Shown: positions 45,559-54,542, counted from the first letter of the stretch. The stretch: DNA of 64,000 nt from JBKHYJ01 sp046565505 (GCA_046565505.1 JBKHYJ010000015.1:142091-206090); one strand, 5' to 3'. Translations and numbers: made by a program. Notes: generated from the sequence alone by a model not told the origin.

Positions 45559-46368
45559 TCATCGCGAAGAGGCCAGGAAGCGGTTGAGCTCCTCGACGCT
45601 TGCGGACAGCCGGCCGCTTGCCGACTTATCCCCGCTCATTCGGACGATGGCGCAAATGCGCCTGTTGATTTCGTCGCCGAGGCTGTTGTCGAAAGGGGCG
45701 ATAACCACCCCGACTTGTAGCGGGCGCGGGCCTGCGCCCAGGGTGCCGCGCAATTGCGGCGGCACGTCCATGCTCAAGAAGAACAATTCGCACCCGCTGC
45801 CCATCTCCGCCTGGGCGTAAAGAGATTGTGTTTGCTCCGTACGCTCGCCGGGGGCGGGCGGGGTCTTGCGCGCCGTGTCCTGGGTTGACTGCGCCAGTTG
45901 CCCTAGCTGGCCGGCCGCTTCCGGGGTCTTGGCCTCCCGCCCCTGCTGCTGCTCGTTGGCTTGCGGCTTGGGCTTAGTCTTAAGCGAGTCGTCTGACGGC
46001 TCGGGCCAGGGGTTAGCGGCTTTACCGATCACGCCCGCGACCTTCGCCTTAACAGTATGTGGGGCGCCCGCGTTTCGCCCCATGCGAAAGTCTCCGATCA
46101 GTTGCAGCCTCCCGCCGACAACCTCCGCCCTCGACAAGGCGAAGGAGAAGTCCGACGGGCGGCTGTTTACCTGAAACTGCCCGGCGATAGTCTTGCCCCG
46201 CATCTGGCCGTTGATTACCCTCAAAGGCTCCGCGGCGGCCCCATTAGCTGCTGCGACCCCGCCCGCCTTACTCTTCCCCTTCGCCTGGGCAGAGGCGACG
46301 GCGGGAGTCGCCAAAGCGGCTCCCAGAGCCAGTATTAAGGCAATGTGTTTTTTACCCCTGGTGCCCAT
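45559..46368 (-). CDS. Exported unknown protein linked to a GMC oxidoreductase (paralogue A)
   Basis: Not recognised. The ATG at 46368 follows ACGGAGGCC, giving 269 aa with a signal peptide (HIALILALGAALATPAVASAQA). A low-complexity K/A/G linker leads to a beta-rich part (GKTIAGQFQVNSRPSDFSFA, LQLIGDFRMGR), a second polar Gln/Glu-rich linker and a C-terminal half with CELFFLSMDVPPQLRG, VGVVIAPFDNSLGDEI and DEINRRICAIV. It starts 20 bp after the GMC gene stop on the same strand. A similar protein sits at 57130-57864 after the second GMC gene, with matching order of conserved blocks. It may be a dedicated partner. Confidence 0.8.
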   Translation of the reverse strand: MGTRGKKHIALILALGAALATPAVASAQAKGKSKAGGVAAANGAAAEPLRVINGQMRGKTIAGQFQVNSRPSDFSFALSRAEVVGGRLQLIGDFRMGRNAGAPHTVKAKVAGVIGKAANPWPEPSDDSLKTKPKPQANEQQQGREAKTPEAAGQLGQLAQSTQDTARKTPPAPGERTEQTQSLYAQAEMGSGCELFFLSMDVPPQLRGTLGAGPRPLQVGVVIAPFDNSLGDEINRRICAIVRMSGDKSASGRLSASVEELNRFLASSR

Positions 46369-46387
46369 ATCGGCCTCCGTTCGCTGT

Positions 46388-48097
46388 TCACAGCCGGCCC
46401 GCGCGGTACTCCTGTGCGATGTAATCACACGCGCGTGCGGTTATCGCCATCATCGTGAGAGTGGGATTCTGGTTGGCGCTTGAAACGTAGCAGGCCCCGT
46501 CCGTGACAAACAGGTTCTTCACGTCGTGCGCTTGATTGAACTTGTTCAGCACGGACTTTTTCGGGTCGTCGCCCATCCGCGCCGTCCCGACTTCGTGTAT
46601 GAGTATGCCGGGGGTCGAGGTGGGGCCGTGGCTGGCGCGAACGTCCTTTGCCCCGGCGGCCTCAAGCATCTCGGCGGCGGTGTCGCCCATGTCTTTGACC
46701 ATCTCGCGCTCGTTGTCGCCGAAGGCCGCCTCGACGTGCAGCACGGGAATCCCCCACGCGTCTACGACATCTTTGTCGAGGCTCACGTGATTTTCAAATC
46801 GCGCCAGACATTCGCCGAACCCGCCCAGTCCTATGCCCCACGGGTGGTTCTCCCTCACGGCTTTCTTGAGGTCCGAGCCGAAGCCTGCGATGCCCTTGGC
46901 GTGCTCCCAGAGGGGCTGCCCCGCGCCGCCCTGGAAGCCATAGCCGCGGATGAAGCGCCCATGCCTGGATTTGATGTTGCGGAAGCGCGGGATGTAAATG
47001 CCGTTGGCCCGGCCGTCCTGCTCGAGGGTTCTCTTGTCGAGCATCGGCAGGCTCCCGCTCGCCCCGCCGCCGCCCACGTGGTCCATGAGGTAATGGCCGA
47101 GCACGCCCGAGCTGTTGGCTATGCCATTCGGGTGGAGCGACGAAGTTGAGTTGAGCATTATGCGCGTCGATTCCATCGTCCCGGCGCAGAGCACTACGAC
47201 CTTGCCGAAGACTTCGCGGTGGTTGCGGGTGACAGAGTCTACGTAATGGACGCCCTTCGCCTTGCCCGTGTTCGGGTCAACGACTATGTGGCTGACGACG
47301 GCGTTCGTGATCAGCGACATCCTGCCCGTCCGCGCCGCGGCCGGAAGCGTAGAGGCCGGGCTGCTGTAGTAAGACTTGGTCGTGCATCCCCTGTCGCAGT
47401 GCCCGCAATAATGACACGACGCGCGGGCGTCGGCGGTCCCCTGGTGAATGGGACTGGTCAGTATCGCGCACCGGCCTATGATGACGCGCCGCAACGGGTC
47501 ATTCATCTTATCGACGGCTTTCTTTAAAACGACCTCGCCGCAGGTGAGGCTCATCGGCGGCAGGAACTTACTGTCAGGCAGTTGCGGGAGATTTTCCACC
47601 GAGCCGCTTATGCCGATGAACTCTTCCACCTTGTCGTAGTACGGCGCTATGTCTTCGTAACTGATCGGCCAGTCGTCGCCATAGCCGTCGTGGCTCGCCG
47701 CTTTGAAGTCGTAATTAGAAAGCCTGTAGGTCTGGCGGCCCCAGGGGATCGAGCGGCCCCCGACCTGGCGGGACCGTATCCAGTAAAATGGCTTGTCCGC
47801 GGGCGTCGTGTAAGGGTTCTCCAGGTCGTTGACGAAGAACTGGCGGCCGTACTCGTTACAGGCGTAACACTTGCTCTGTATAGGCTGCGTCCGCTCCATC
47901 TCTTGCCTGTCGCCGAATCCGCGGTACTTCAACTCGTAAGGCCACGTGTGCTCCGTGTAATCCTTCAGCGGGTCTAGCTTGCGCCCCGCCTCGACGACCG
48001 CCACGCGAAGACCCTTCTGCGTCAACTCCTTCGCGGCCCATCCGCCGGTCGCCCCCGACCCCACTACGATTGCGTCAAAGATTTCCTGTTTAGCCAT
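46388..48097 (-). CDS. GMC family FAD oxidoreductase (copy 1)
   Basis: The product is 569 aa with AGAGGGA before the ATG. The N-terminal FAD motif is FDAIVVGSGATGGWAAKEL; the GMC body includes WGRQTYRLSNYDF, a CxYCGHCDRGC cluster-like motif and the C-terminal IHEVGTARMGDDPKKSVLNKF and SANQNPTLTMMAI with the catalytic His/Asn region. Such bacterial enzymes oxidise sugars, often to 3-keto or lactone forms, and pass electrons to small subunits or cytochromes. No export signal is seen. Downstream is an unknown exported protein; a second copy lies 10 kb away. Confidence 0.93.
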   Translation of the reverse strand: MAKQEIFDAIVVGSGATGGWAAKELTQKGLRVAVVEAGRKLDPLKDYTEHTWPYELKYRGFGDRQEMERTQPIQSKCYACNEYGRQFFVNDLENPYTTPADKPFYWIRSRQVGGRSIPWGRQTYRLSNYDFKAASHDGYGDDWPISYEDIAPYYDKVEEFIGISGSVENLPQLPDSKFLPPMSLTCGEVVLKKAVDKMNDPLRRVIIGRCAILTSPIHQGTADARASCHYCGHCDRGCTTKSYYSSPASTLPAAARTGRMSLITNAVVSHIVVDPNTGKAKGVHYVDSVTRNHREVFGKVVVLCAGTMESTRIMLNSTSSLHPNGIANSSGVLGHYLMDHVGGGGASGSLPMLDKRTLEQDGRANGIYIPRFRNIKSRHGRFIRGYGFQGGAGQPLWEHAKGIAGFGSDLKKAVRENHPWGIGLGGFGECLARFENHVSLDKDVVDAWGIPVLHVEAAFGDNEREMVKDMGDTAAEMLEAAGAKDVRASHGPTSTPGILIHEVGTARMGDDPKKSVLNKFNQAHDVKNLFVTDGACYVSSANQNPTLTMMAITARACDYIAQEYRAGRL

Positions 48098-48205
48098 CGG
48101 TCCCTCTTCGAGAGTGCTGAGTCATGATTGAAAAGATCGGCCGGGCCTGTCATACGACTGTCCGCGGCTTTACTCGCTCGGCGGCCATCGCAGGCCGGCG
48201 AATCT

Positions 48206-48985
48206 CTAGCCGCCCCCCATCGCCCACATCAGCCCGCCGAGCAGGTGTTGCTGGAAGCGCGCGTCCTGCCATACTTCGGCGCCGTGCCCGAGCGCCGTAT
48301 AGAACACGCGCCCCCTGCCATAATTTCGCCACCAGGATAAAGCGAAATCTTTATCCGTGCGGTGCACTGCCGGGAGCGTTAAATCGACCGAGCCGGGGTC
48401 GAGGCTCAACAGCACATGCGCGCGGTCGCGGGAAAAATTCTTGAACTGGTAAATCTCATCCTTGATCTTGAAAGCGCCGCCGAGGTGGCGGGTCGCGGGG
48501 TGGTCCGGGCTTTCGACTCTGACCGTGACCTCCTGGTGCCACGGGTGCTGATCGAAATAGCCGCCTATTAACTCGCCGTACTCGGGCCATTTGTAAAACG
48601 TGTCGGTCGCGCTGTGTACGCCGACGAAACCTTTGCCTGATTTGATGAAGTCGAGGAATGCCGCTTTCTGCTCGTCGGAAAACGGCAGCTCGCCCGTCGT
48701 GTAGAAGACCACCGCGTCGTATTGTCTGAGGCTCTCCCGGCTCACGAGCGAGCAGTCCTGCGTCGCGGTCACATCGAACGCGCCGCCCCGCGCTCCCAAC
48801 TGCTTGAGTATTTGCTCAGACAGCGGGAGCACGTCATGTTTCCACCCCGCGGAGTGAGTCAGGTAGAGCACCTTGCGCGTCGCGGCGCCGTCTCCGCTCG
48901 GCGCGCAGGGACCCCCTGCGCCCGCATGCCCTCGCCCTGGCCACGCGAAAGGTATTGTTAACGCCATGCAGAGCAGGGCGAGCAA
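48206..48985 (-). CDS. Exported ThuA-like domain protein
   Basis: The product is 259 aa from a TTG start at 48985 that has AGGAGA 4 bp upstream; no ATG or GTG is available to give the signal peptide (LLCMALTIPFAWPGRGHA). The ThuA fold is shown by KVLYLTHSAGWKHDVLP, the class-I-amidotransferase-like core YDAVVFYTTGELPFSDEQK, GKGFVGVHSATDTFYKW and the His-rich ending RVFYTALGHGAEVW. ThuA domains occur with trehalose and sugar-oxidation genes. Confidence 0.88.
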   Translation of the reverse strand: MLALLCMALTIPFAWPGRGHAGAGGPCAPSGDGAATRKVLYLTHSAGWKHDVLPLSEQILKQLGARGGAFDVTATQDCSLVSRESLRQYDAVVFYTTGELPFSDEQKAAFLDFIKSGKGFVGVHSATDTFYKWPEYGELIGGYFDQHPWHQEVTVRVESPDHPATRHLGGAFKIKDEIYQFKNFSRDRAHVLLSLDPGSVDLTLPAVHRTDKDFALSWWRNYGRGRVFYTALGHGAEVWQDARFQQHLLGGLMWAMGGG

Positions 48986-49211
48986 TATTCTCCTGGTCCT
49001 GGCTTGTTTGCTTTGCGTAGCGGAGCGGATTTCACGCGGGGAGCACTGCCGCCGCAGAATGCCGCGACTGCTCCCGCGCCGCTAACGTTTCGGCGCCACG
49101 CATTCGTGCTTTCAAACAAGGGCGGGAAGGGTCGAACGGCTTCTCGGCCGGGAGCAACTTGAAACTGGCTCCCGGGCCACTTTCATCCGCCGCGCGGGTT
49201 ACTGCCGCCCC

Positions 49212-49826
49212 TCATTTCTGGTGCTCGGCGTGCGTGCAGCCGACGAATTCTTTCAGGTACGAGTTGCCCTTGTAGCGCAGTTCTTTATGAATTCCTATCT
49301 CGGACGTGTAGTAGCCATCGACGGTGGCGTTCTTGACGGTTCGGAAAAATCTCTCTTCGACGGTCGAAGGGTTCTTCTCGTTCTTGCTTATGTGTTTGAG
49401 CAGCTCCACCTGCTGGTCGGCGCTGGCGTCCGCGAAGCCCTTACTGAATTTGTCGCGCGACATGCGGTTGACCGCCGCCAGCCCCTCGCGCCACGTCTGT
49501 TTGACCGTCTCGGGCGATTCGCTCACGATCAGGTCGATATACTCGTTGACGCGCGCGGCCTTCGCGCCGGGCGACGACTCGTCTTCGGGGATGATGCGCT
49601 CCGACATCTCGATGACAGTCCTATTCTCATCTTCGGTAAAGAACTTGAGCGGCTGCGGCTTCGCGTCCGCCGGCGCCTGCGCGGGGGCGTGCATGTGGTT
49701 ATGCGCCGCCTTCCCCTGGGCCGCCGCGTCGGCGCCGAGCACGGGCAGCGTGGCGATGACGCCCACGCCGAGCGTCAGGCCCTTCAGGGCGTCCCTCCGA
49801 GTTATGCTCTCTTTCTGGTCAGACAT
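49212..49826 (-). CDS. Gluconate 2-dehydrogenase subunit 3 family protein (Tat-exported)
   Basis: The product is 204 aa from the ATG at 49826, which is 7 bp from GGAGGA; the ATG at 49832 is too close to that site. A twin-arginine signal (ITRRDALKGLTLGVGV) precedes a His/Ala/Pro-rich linker (HNHMHAPAQAPADA) and the family helical domain (EDENRTVIEMSERIIPEDES, FSKGFADASADQQVELLKH). In GMC/gluconate dehydrogenases, this small subunit binds the flavoprotein and helps export it. It probably pairs with the nearby GMC proteins. Confidence 0.9.
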   Translation of the reverse strand: MSDQKESITRRDALKGLTLGVGVIATLPVLGADAAAQGKAAHNHMHAPAQAPADAKPQPLKFFTEDENRTVIEMSERIIPEDESSPGAKAARVNEYIDLIVSESPETVKQTWREGLAAVNRMSRDKFSKGFADASADQQVELLKHISKNEKNPSTVEERFFRTVKNATVDGYYTSEIGIHKELRYKGNSYLKEFVGCTHAEHQK

Positions 49827-50031
49827 GCTCATTCCTCCGTTGAAGCCGACGGTTAGATCAGCCGTGTCACCCTTAATTAGCATTATCAGATAGCGTGATG
49901 TTTGCGGCAGCAGCTTTAAATTTATTGAAGCAGCCATAAAAGTCAAGCTTCATTCTAGGGCTCGCGACCCGCCGCGGCCCGCGATCGCCCCCCGCGCCCG
50001 ACCGTCGAATCGAGGGCGACGCGAGAGGCTC

Positions 50032-50060
50032 TTGACATCGCCCGCCGGAGAAAGTAACTT
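50032..50060 (+). promoter_or_regulatory. Candidate sigma-70 promoter
   Basis: TTGACA (50032-50037) and TAACTT (50055-50060) are 17 bp apart. The predicted start site is about 3 bp before the ATG at 50070, so transcripts would have almost no leader. The -10 matches only three of six bases. Confidence 0.35.
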
Positions 50061-50069
50061 TCGCGAGCT

Positions 50070-51185
50070 ATGAAGACCAAATTGAATGTCGCGCTGATCG
50101 GATACCAGTTCATGGGCAAGGCACACAGTAACGCCTGGAGGCAGGTGGGCAGATTCTTTGACCTCCCATACGAGCCCGTGATGAAAGTCATCTGCGGCCG
50201 CGATGAGGCGGCCGTCTCGCGGGCCTCGGAGCAGTATGGCTGGGAGGAATTCGCGACAGACTGGGAAGAGGTGGTCGCGCGCAAGGACATCGACGTGGTT
50301 GATATCTGTACGCCGGGCGATCTTCACATGCCCATAGCGGTCCGCGCGGCGGAGGCGAAGAAAACAGTCTTCTGTGAAAAGCCGCTCGCGAACACGCTCG
50401 GCGAAGCGGAGCGTATGCTCGACGCCGTGGAGAGTAATTCGTGTATACACATGCTGTGTCACAACTACCGGCGCGCGCCGGCCGTCATGCTGGCGAAGCG
50501 GCTCATAGAAGGGGGGCGGGTCGGCGAAATCTATCATTACCGCGGCACGTACCTTCAGGATTGGATAGTCGATCCGCAGTTCCCGCGCGTGTGGCGGCTG
50601 GAAAAGGCGCGGGCGGGCTCGGGGGCGCTGGGCGACCTGGTATCCCACGTGACGGACCTCTCGCGCTTCCTCGTCGGCGAGGTCTCGGAGGTCTCGGGGC
50701 TGCTGAAGACGTTTATCACAGAGCGCCCGCTGCCGGGCGGCGACACTATGGCCCCGGTCGATGTCGATGATGCGGCGGTAGCGCTGGTGAGGTTCGAGGG
50801 CGGTGCCATCGGCAGCATTGAGGCGTCGCGTTTCGCCCCCGGCCACAAGAACGGTCTGCGATTAGAGGTCAACGGCAGCAGGGGGAGCGTACGCTTCGAC
50901 CTCGAACGCATGAACGAGCTTGAGCTTTACTCCGAAGAGGGCCCCGACAGCGGCTTCAGGACCATACTCGCCACTGACGCCAAGCACCCTTACGCCGACG
51001 CCTGGTGGCCGCCGGGGCACATCATCGGGTACGAGCACACGTTCACGCACACGGTCCTGGATTTAATCAAGGCCATCGCCGAAGAAAAAACTCCCGAACC
51101 GAATTTCAGAGACGGCGTCCGCAACCAGCGGGTGCTCGACGCCATAGAGCGGGCGTCCGCGTCGGGCAAGTGGGAAAAAGCGTGA
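50070..51185 (+). CDS. Gfo/Idh/MocA family oxidoreductase
   Basis: The product is 371 aa. The N-terminal Rossmann domain shows VALIGYQFMGKAHSNAW and the signature EKP in TVFCEKPLANT (the catalytic Lys). The C-terminal dimerisation domain has YRGTYLQDWIVDPQFP and LGDLVSHVTDLSRFL. It would oxidise or reduce a sugar or 3-keto sugar derivative with NAD(P). Its stop lies two bases before an inverted repeat carrying another gene. Confidence 0.93.
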   Translation: MKTKLNVALIGYQFMGKAHSNAWRQVGRFFDLPYEPVMKVICGRDEAAVSRASEQYGWEEFATDWEEVVARKDIDVVDICTPGDLHMPIAVRAAEAKKTVFCEKPLANTLGEAERMLDAVESNSCIHMLCHNYRRAPAVMLAKRLIEGGRVGEIYHYRGTYLQDWIVDPQFPRVWRLEKARAGSGALGDLVSHVTDLSRFLVGEVSEVSGLLKTFITERPLPGGDTMAPVDVDDAAVALVRFEGGAIGSIEASRFAPGHKNGLRLEVNGSRGSVRFDLERMNELELYSEEGPDSGFRTILATDAKHPYADAWWPPGHIIGYEHTFTHTVLDLIKAIAEEKTPEPNFRDGVRNQRVLDAIERASASGKWEKA

Positions 51186-51580
51186 CGATTTTGGATTTTA
51201 GATTTTGGATTGGGTACGGAAGAAGGGGCTGACCTTGCGCGAAGAGTCTTTATTGATGCAACTGTCATAGCAACGATTTCACTGGTTTCTGACATCAAGC
51301 TCACCAGTCTCGGCTCGGGGATGATTCCAGCTTCTATGAGAAGTTCCATCCAATACAGTGATTCATCAGCCTCTTCTTCAACGATAGCTAATTTATGTAG
51401 TACATCTGCCGGAGACTTCCCGCGACAAGCCGCGCGATAATTAGCACCTACCGATGTGGAGCAACGAAGCAATTGTTTGCCGATTATCTCCGCCGTTTGC
51501 GTTTTAGGTAAGTTTTCAACGAGCCGAATCCCACGCAGGGCAAGTATCTTTGTGCGGTTTTTGAACTCCCTCTCATCCAT
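50990..51580 (-). CDS. Four helix bundle protein (23S rRNA intervening-sequence / S23 family) with read-through tail
   Basis: The ATG at 51580 follows GGGGGCAGGT. The first 114 residues (down to about 51239) match the S23/four-helix-bundle family: RLVENLPKTQTAEIIGKQLL, STSVGANYRAACRGKS and YWMELLIEAGIIPEP. There is no stop at the usual end. The frame continues through an inverted repeat (giving PKSKIQN) and into the antisense of the Gfo/Idh gene, adding about 80 unrelated residues. The gene lies inside a 429-bp unit with 28-bp inverted ends, suggesting recent movement. Family function is unknown. Confidence 0.75.
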   Translation of the reverse strand: MDEREFKNRTKILALRGIRLVENLPKTQTAEIIGKQLLRCSTSVGANYRAACRGKSPADVLHKLAIVEEEADESLYWMELLIEAGIIPEPRLVSLMSETSEIVAMTVASIKTLRARSAPSSVPNPKSKIQNRHAFSHLPDADARSMASSTRWLRTPSLKFGSGVFSSAMALIKSRTVCVNVCSYPMMCPGGHQASA

Positions 51581-51615
51581 ACCTGCCCCCAATCCAAAAT
51601 CCAAAATCTAAAATC
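51187..51615. mobile_element. Putative small mobile unit with 28-bp inverted ends
   Basis: The left end (51187-51214) and the reverse complement of the right end (51588-51615) agree at 26 of 28 bases. Each is built from repeats of GATTTTGGATTTTAGATTTTG type. The unit fills the space between the stop codons of two convergent genes almost exactly (1 bp and 2 bp away) and contains the four-helix-bundle gene. No transposase is present, so it would depend on help in trans, or the repeats may serve another purpose. Confidence 0.65.
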
Positions 51616-51617
51616 GA

Positions 51618-52859
51618 CTATGATCTGTACGGCTCCCTGCCTATGCCCTGTACGGCTATGTCCTGGGACGCGAGCACCTCGTGTTGCAGCGCGTACATGC
51701 ACGCGGCCGCTTCGTCTATCTTGCGCGTGAAAGCTATGGACCCCTGAAGGATCGGCTTGAGACGTTCTTTATCCTGCACCCTGGCGGCCGGGTATTCATG
51801 CTCGACCACAAGGTGCGTGCCGGCCACGTTCAGGTCGAGCAACTCGCGCGCGGCGAGCTGGTGGTCGAGCCAATCCACCGTCCGGTTCTGTAGGTAAGCC
51901 AGCGGGTCATGGCGGGCCGTCCCCGGAAGCTCGTGCTCACAGAGCACGGTCTGTTTCAGCCACGCCTTTGCCTGGTCCTCCGGGTTATCGGAAGGCTTGC
52001 CGCCCGCCCAGTCGCCGCGCCCCACCGTCTGCCCGCCATAGCCCCAGGCCGCGACCCCCTTCGCGTTTATGACCTGCCCTTTGACGTGAAAGCCGCCGAT
52101 CAGGAAGTTGTAGCCCGAGTCTTTCAGGTATTGGAAGATGGAGCGCGTGTCCTGCCCCATCAGGATGGCATGCGAAGGGTCGTAGTGAATTCGGAACTGG
52201 TCGCCCACGCCCGCCCTCTCGCAGATTTGGTGCAGGGCTATCCACGTGCCGGGCGTGTAGGCGATGTTGTTGTGAAAGTTGTCGCCCGTCGTCCAGCCCG
52301 GCATGGGGCATTGCTCGACGCGGTAGGTCAACCCGCGGGCCTTCGCCTCTTTCAGCAGCGGGACGAAATTCTCTGAGAAGTCGTACAGGTTCTGGTCCAT
52401 GCTGAGCGATTGATTCCTGCCCACGAACCCGCACACGGCGTCCGTGCCGAGCATCACCGCCGCGTCGAACACGCGCAGCATGAAGTCGTGCTTCTTCTTC
52501 CTGATCCCCGTGTCCTCGTGCAGCATGTTATCAAAGTAAGCAAGGTCTGAAAGCCCTACCCCGCACGCCCTCAGAGCGCTCAACACCCGTGCGGCGCGAT
52601 CCTTGTCGAAAGGCTCACGCAGGTCGAGCGTGTTCGCTACGGGGTCGAGCATGGCCTCGGCCGGAACGTCCGATTCGCTCGGGTGGAGCGCGGCCGAAAG
52701 CTGTATGTTGTCTACGCCCACGTCGCGCGCGAACTCTGCCCACTCCTCGATGGCGCGGTCGGGGTCGGCGTCGCGGACCTCGCGCGGCGTCAGCTCTTGC
52801 AAGGCCGCCGTAAGCACGCCGACTTTCATGTATTGCGGCTCGAATTGTTTGATTGCCAT
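51618..52859 (-). CDS. Sugar phosphate isomerase/epimerase-like TIM-barrel protein
   Basis: The product is 413 aa, longer than most of the family. A GGGGGG lies before the ATG. The AP-endonuclease-2-type barrel shows IEEWAEFARDVGVDNIQLSA, TYRVEQCPMPGWT with a likely metal-binding Glu, FRIHYDPSHA (metal His/Asp) and TVLCEHELPG and VVEHEYPA (Glu/His ligands). Enzymes of this family isomerise or epimerise sugars and inositols. It lies in the sugar-oxidation region, divergent from a Tat-exported Gfo/Idh gene. Confidence 0.85.
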   Translation of the reverse strand: MAIKQFEPQYMKVGVLTAALQELTPREVRDADPDRAIEEWAEFARDVGVDNIQLSAALHPSESDVPAEAMLDPVANTLDLREPFDKDRAARVLSALRACGVGLSDLAYFDNMLHEDTGIRKKKHDFMLRVFDAAVMLGTDAVCGFVGRNQSLSMDQNLYDFSENFVPLLKEAKARGLTYRVEQCPMPGWTTGDNFHNNIAYTPGTWIALHQICERAGVGDQFRIHYDPSHAILMGQDTRSIFQYLKDSGYNFLIGGFHVKGQVINAKGVAAWGYGGQTVGRGDWAGGKPSDNPEDQAKAWLKQTVLCEHELPGTARHDPLAYLQNRTVDWLDHQLAARELLDLNVAGTHLVVEHEYPAARVQDKERLKPILQGSIAFTRKIDEAAACMYALQHEVLASQDIAVQGIGREPYRS

Positions 52860-52945
52860 TATTATGTGCCCCCCGCGGATTTGGATAACGACGGTGGGCC
52901 GAAGGCTGCTGAAGGCAGGTCACCCACCCGATTTTTAGCAGCGCT

Positions 52946-53053
52946 AAGCTACATTACCTGAAAGGTGTTGTCAAACATCGCCGGCCGGCGAGCGGCGCGG
53001 CGGTCCGACGGGGCAAGACGCGGTTTGATTGCCCGCGGCCGCGAGTATATACT
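52946..53053. promoter_or_regulatory. Divergent promoter pair between isomerase and Gfo/Idh genes
   Basis: For the + strand: TTGATT (53025-53030), 17 bp, then TATACT (53048-53053, five of six consensus bases). For the - strand: a perfect TTGACA read from 52974 to 52969, 17 bp, then TAGCTT (52951-52946, weak). The 309-bp gap otherwise shows no structure. Confidence 0.5.
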
Positions 53054-53168
53054 GCGCACAATCTGAGTCTTTATTCGGCTGGCGCGGCCCGACCGCGGCT
53101 GCGGCCGACAGTTTTTGTGCCGTGAATCTGATGGCAGGGGGGCGCGATCAACCTGCAGGGAGAATCAT

Positions 53169-54542
53169 ATGAACAGTCCAGCAAAGACCTCGCGGCGTGA
53201 GTTCATGAAACTGGCCGCCGCGACGACAATCATCACGGGCGCGTCGAAAACCGCACTCGGCCGGGGCCATAATCAGGAGCAGGCGCAAAAGATTTCACCG
53301 AACGATAAGATTCGCCTGGCGACCATCGGGATAGGCGGGCAGGGGACCGGCGACACGGCGACGGCTCTGCGTGTGCCCGGCGTCGAGCTGGTGGCCGCCG
53401 CCGACGTTTACGACGGGCGGCTGACCCGCGCGAAAGAGGTTTTCGGCAATCAGGTCTTCACCACGCGCGATTACCGCGAGGTCCTCGCCCGCGCGGACGT
53501 TGACGCGGTAATCATCGCGACGCCCGACCACTGGCACACCCAAATCTCGCTCGACGCGATGGGCGCGGGCAAGGACGTGTATTGCGAGAAGCCGATGATA
53601 CATTCTCTGGACGAAGGCTCGCGGATTGTTGAAGCCCAGCGCAAGTCGAAGAGAATTTTCCAGGTCGGCAGCCAGCGCGTCAGCTCCGTCATTTACCAGA
53701 AGGCCAAAGACCTGCTCGCCTCGGGGGCAATCGGCGAGCTGAACCTGGTCGAGGCCTGGTGGAACCGCAACTCGGCCATAGGGGCGTGGCAGTATTCGAT
53801 CCCGCCGGACGCCTCGCCGCAGAACATCGACTGGGACCGCTTCTTAGGCAAGGCCCGCAAGGTGCCCTTCGAGCCCGTGCGGCTGTTCAGGTGGCGCAAC
53901 TATCGCGATTACGGGACGGGGGTGGCGGGCGACCTCTTCGTACACCTTTTTTCGGGGATGCATTTCGTCGTCGGCGCCAACGGGCCGACCCGCGTGATGA
54001 CGACGGGCGGCCTGCGCTACTGGAACGATGGCCGCGACGTGCCTGACGTGATGATGGGCCTCTACGATTACCCGAAGACTTCCGCGCACCCTGCCTTCAA
54101 CCTCTTCCTGAAGGTCAACTTCGCCGACGGGGCGGGCGAGAACTCCGGCTTCAGGTTCGTCGGCAGCGAAGGCGTGATGACCATCGGCTCGGGCGTCACG
54201 CTGTCGCGCCGCTCGCGCGCGCAAGAGCCGGGCTACACCATCAACACTTTCCCGAAACAGGTTCAGGAAGAGTTCCTCAAGGAGTACCGCGCGAAGTACC
54301 CTGAGAACAAGCGGCAGATGAGCGAGGGGACTGAGCAAGCCTTCTCCGCGCCGCCCGGCTACAACGACTCGCTCGACCACTTCACCAACTTCTTTGAATC
54401 CGTCCGCACGCGCAAGCCCGTCGTGGAGGACGCCGTATTCGGCCTGCGCGCGGCGGGACCTGCGCTCCTGTCGAACCTGAGCTATTTCGAGAACAGGGCT
54501 TATGGCTGGAACCCCGATACGATGAAAGTCTCGAACGAATGA
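53169..54542 (+). CDS. Tat-exported Gfo/Idh/MocA family oxidoreductase
   Basis: The ATG at 53169 follows AGGGAGA, giving 457 aa. A twin-arginine signal (TSRREFMKLAAATTIITGA) precedes the Rossmann motif LATIGIGGQGTGDTATALR, an EKP in VYCEKPMIHS and the dimerisation domain with WRNYRDYGTGVAGDLFVHLFS. Export of such dehydrogenases with a bound cofactor is common in Acidobacteriota and Planctomycetota. It would act on sugars in the periplasm. Confidence 0.92.
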   Translation: MNSPAKTSRREFMKLAAATTIITGASKTALGRGHNQEQAQKISPNDKIRLATIGIGGQGTGDTATALRVPGVELVAAADVYDGRLTRAKEVFGNQVFTTRDYREVLARADVDAVIIATPDHWHTQISLDAMGAGKDVYCEKPMIHSLDEGSRIVEAQRKSKRIFQVGSQRVSSVIYQKAKDLLASGAIGELNLVEAWWNRNSAIGAWQYSIPPDASPQNIDWDRFLGKARKVPFEPVRLFRWRNYRDYGTGVAGDLFVHLFSGMHFVVGANGPTRVMTTGGLRYWNDGRDVPDVMMGLYDYPKTSAHPAFNLFLKVNFADGAGENSGFRFVGSEGVMTIGSGVTLSRRSRAQEPGYTINTFPKQVQEEFLKEYRAKYPENKRQMSEGTEQAFSAPPGYNDSLDHFTNFFESVRTRKPVVEDAVFGLRAAGPALLSNLSYFENRAYGWNPDTMKVSNE

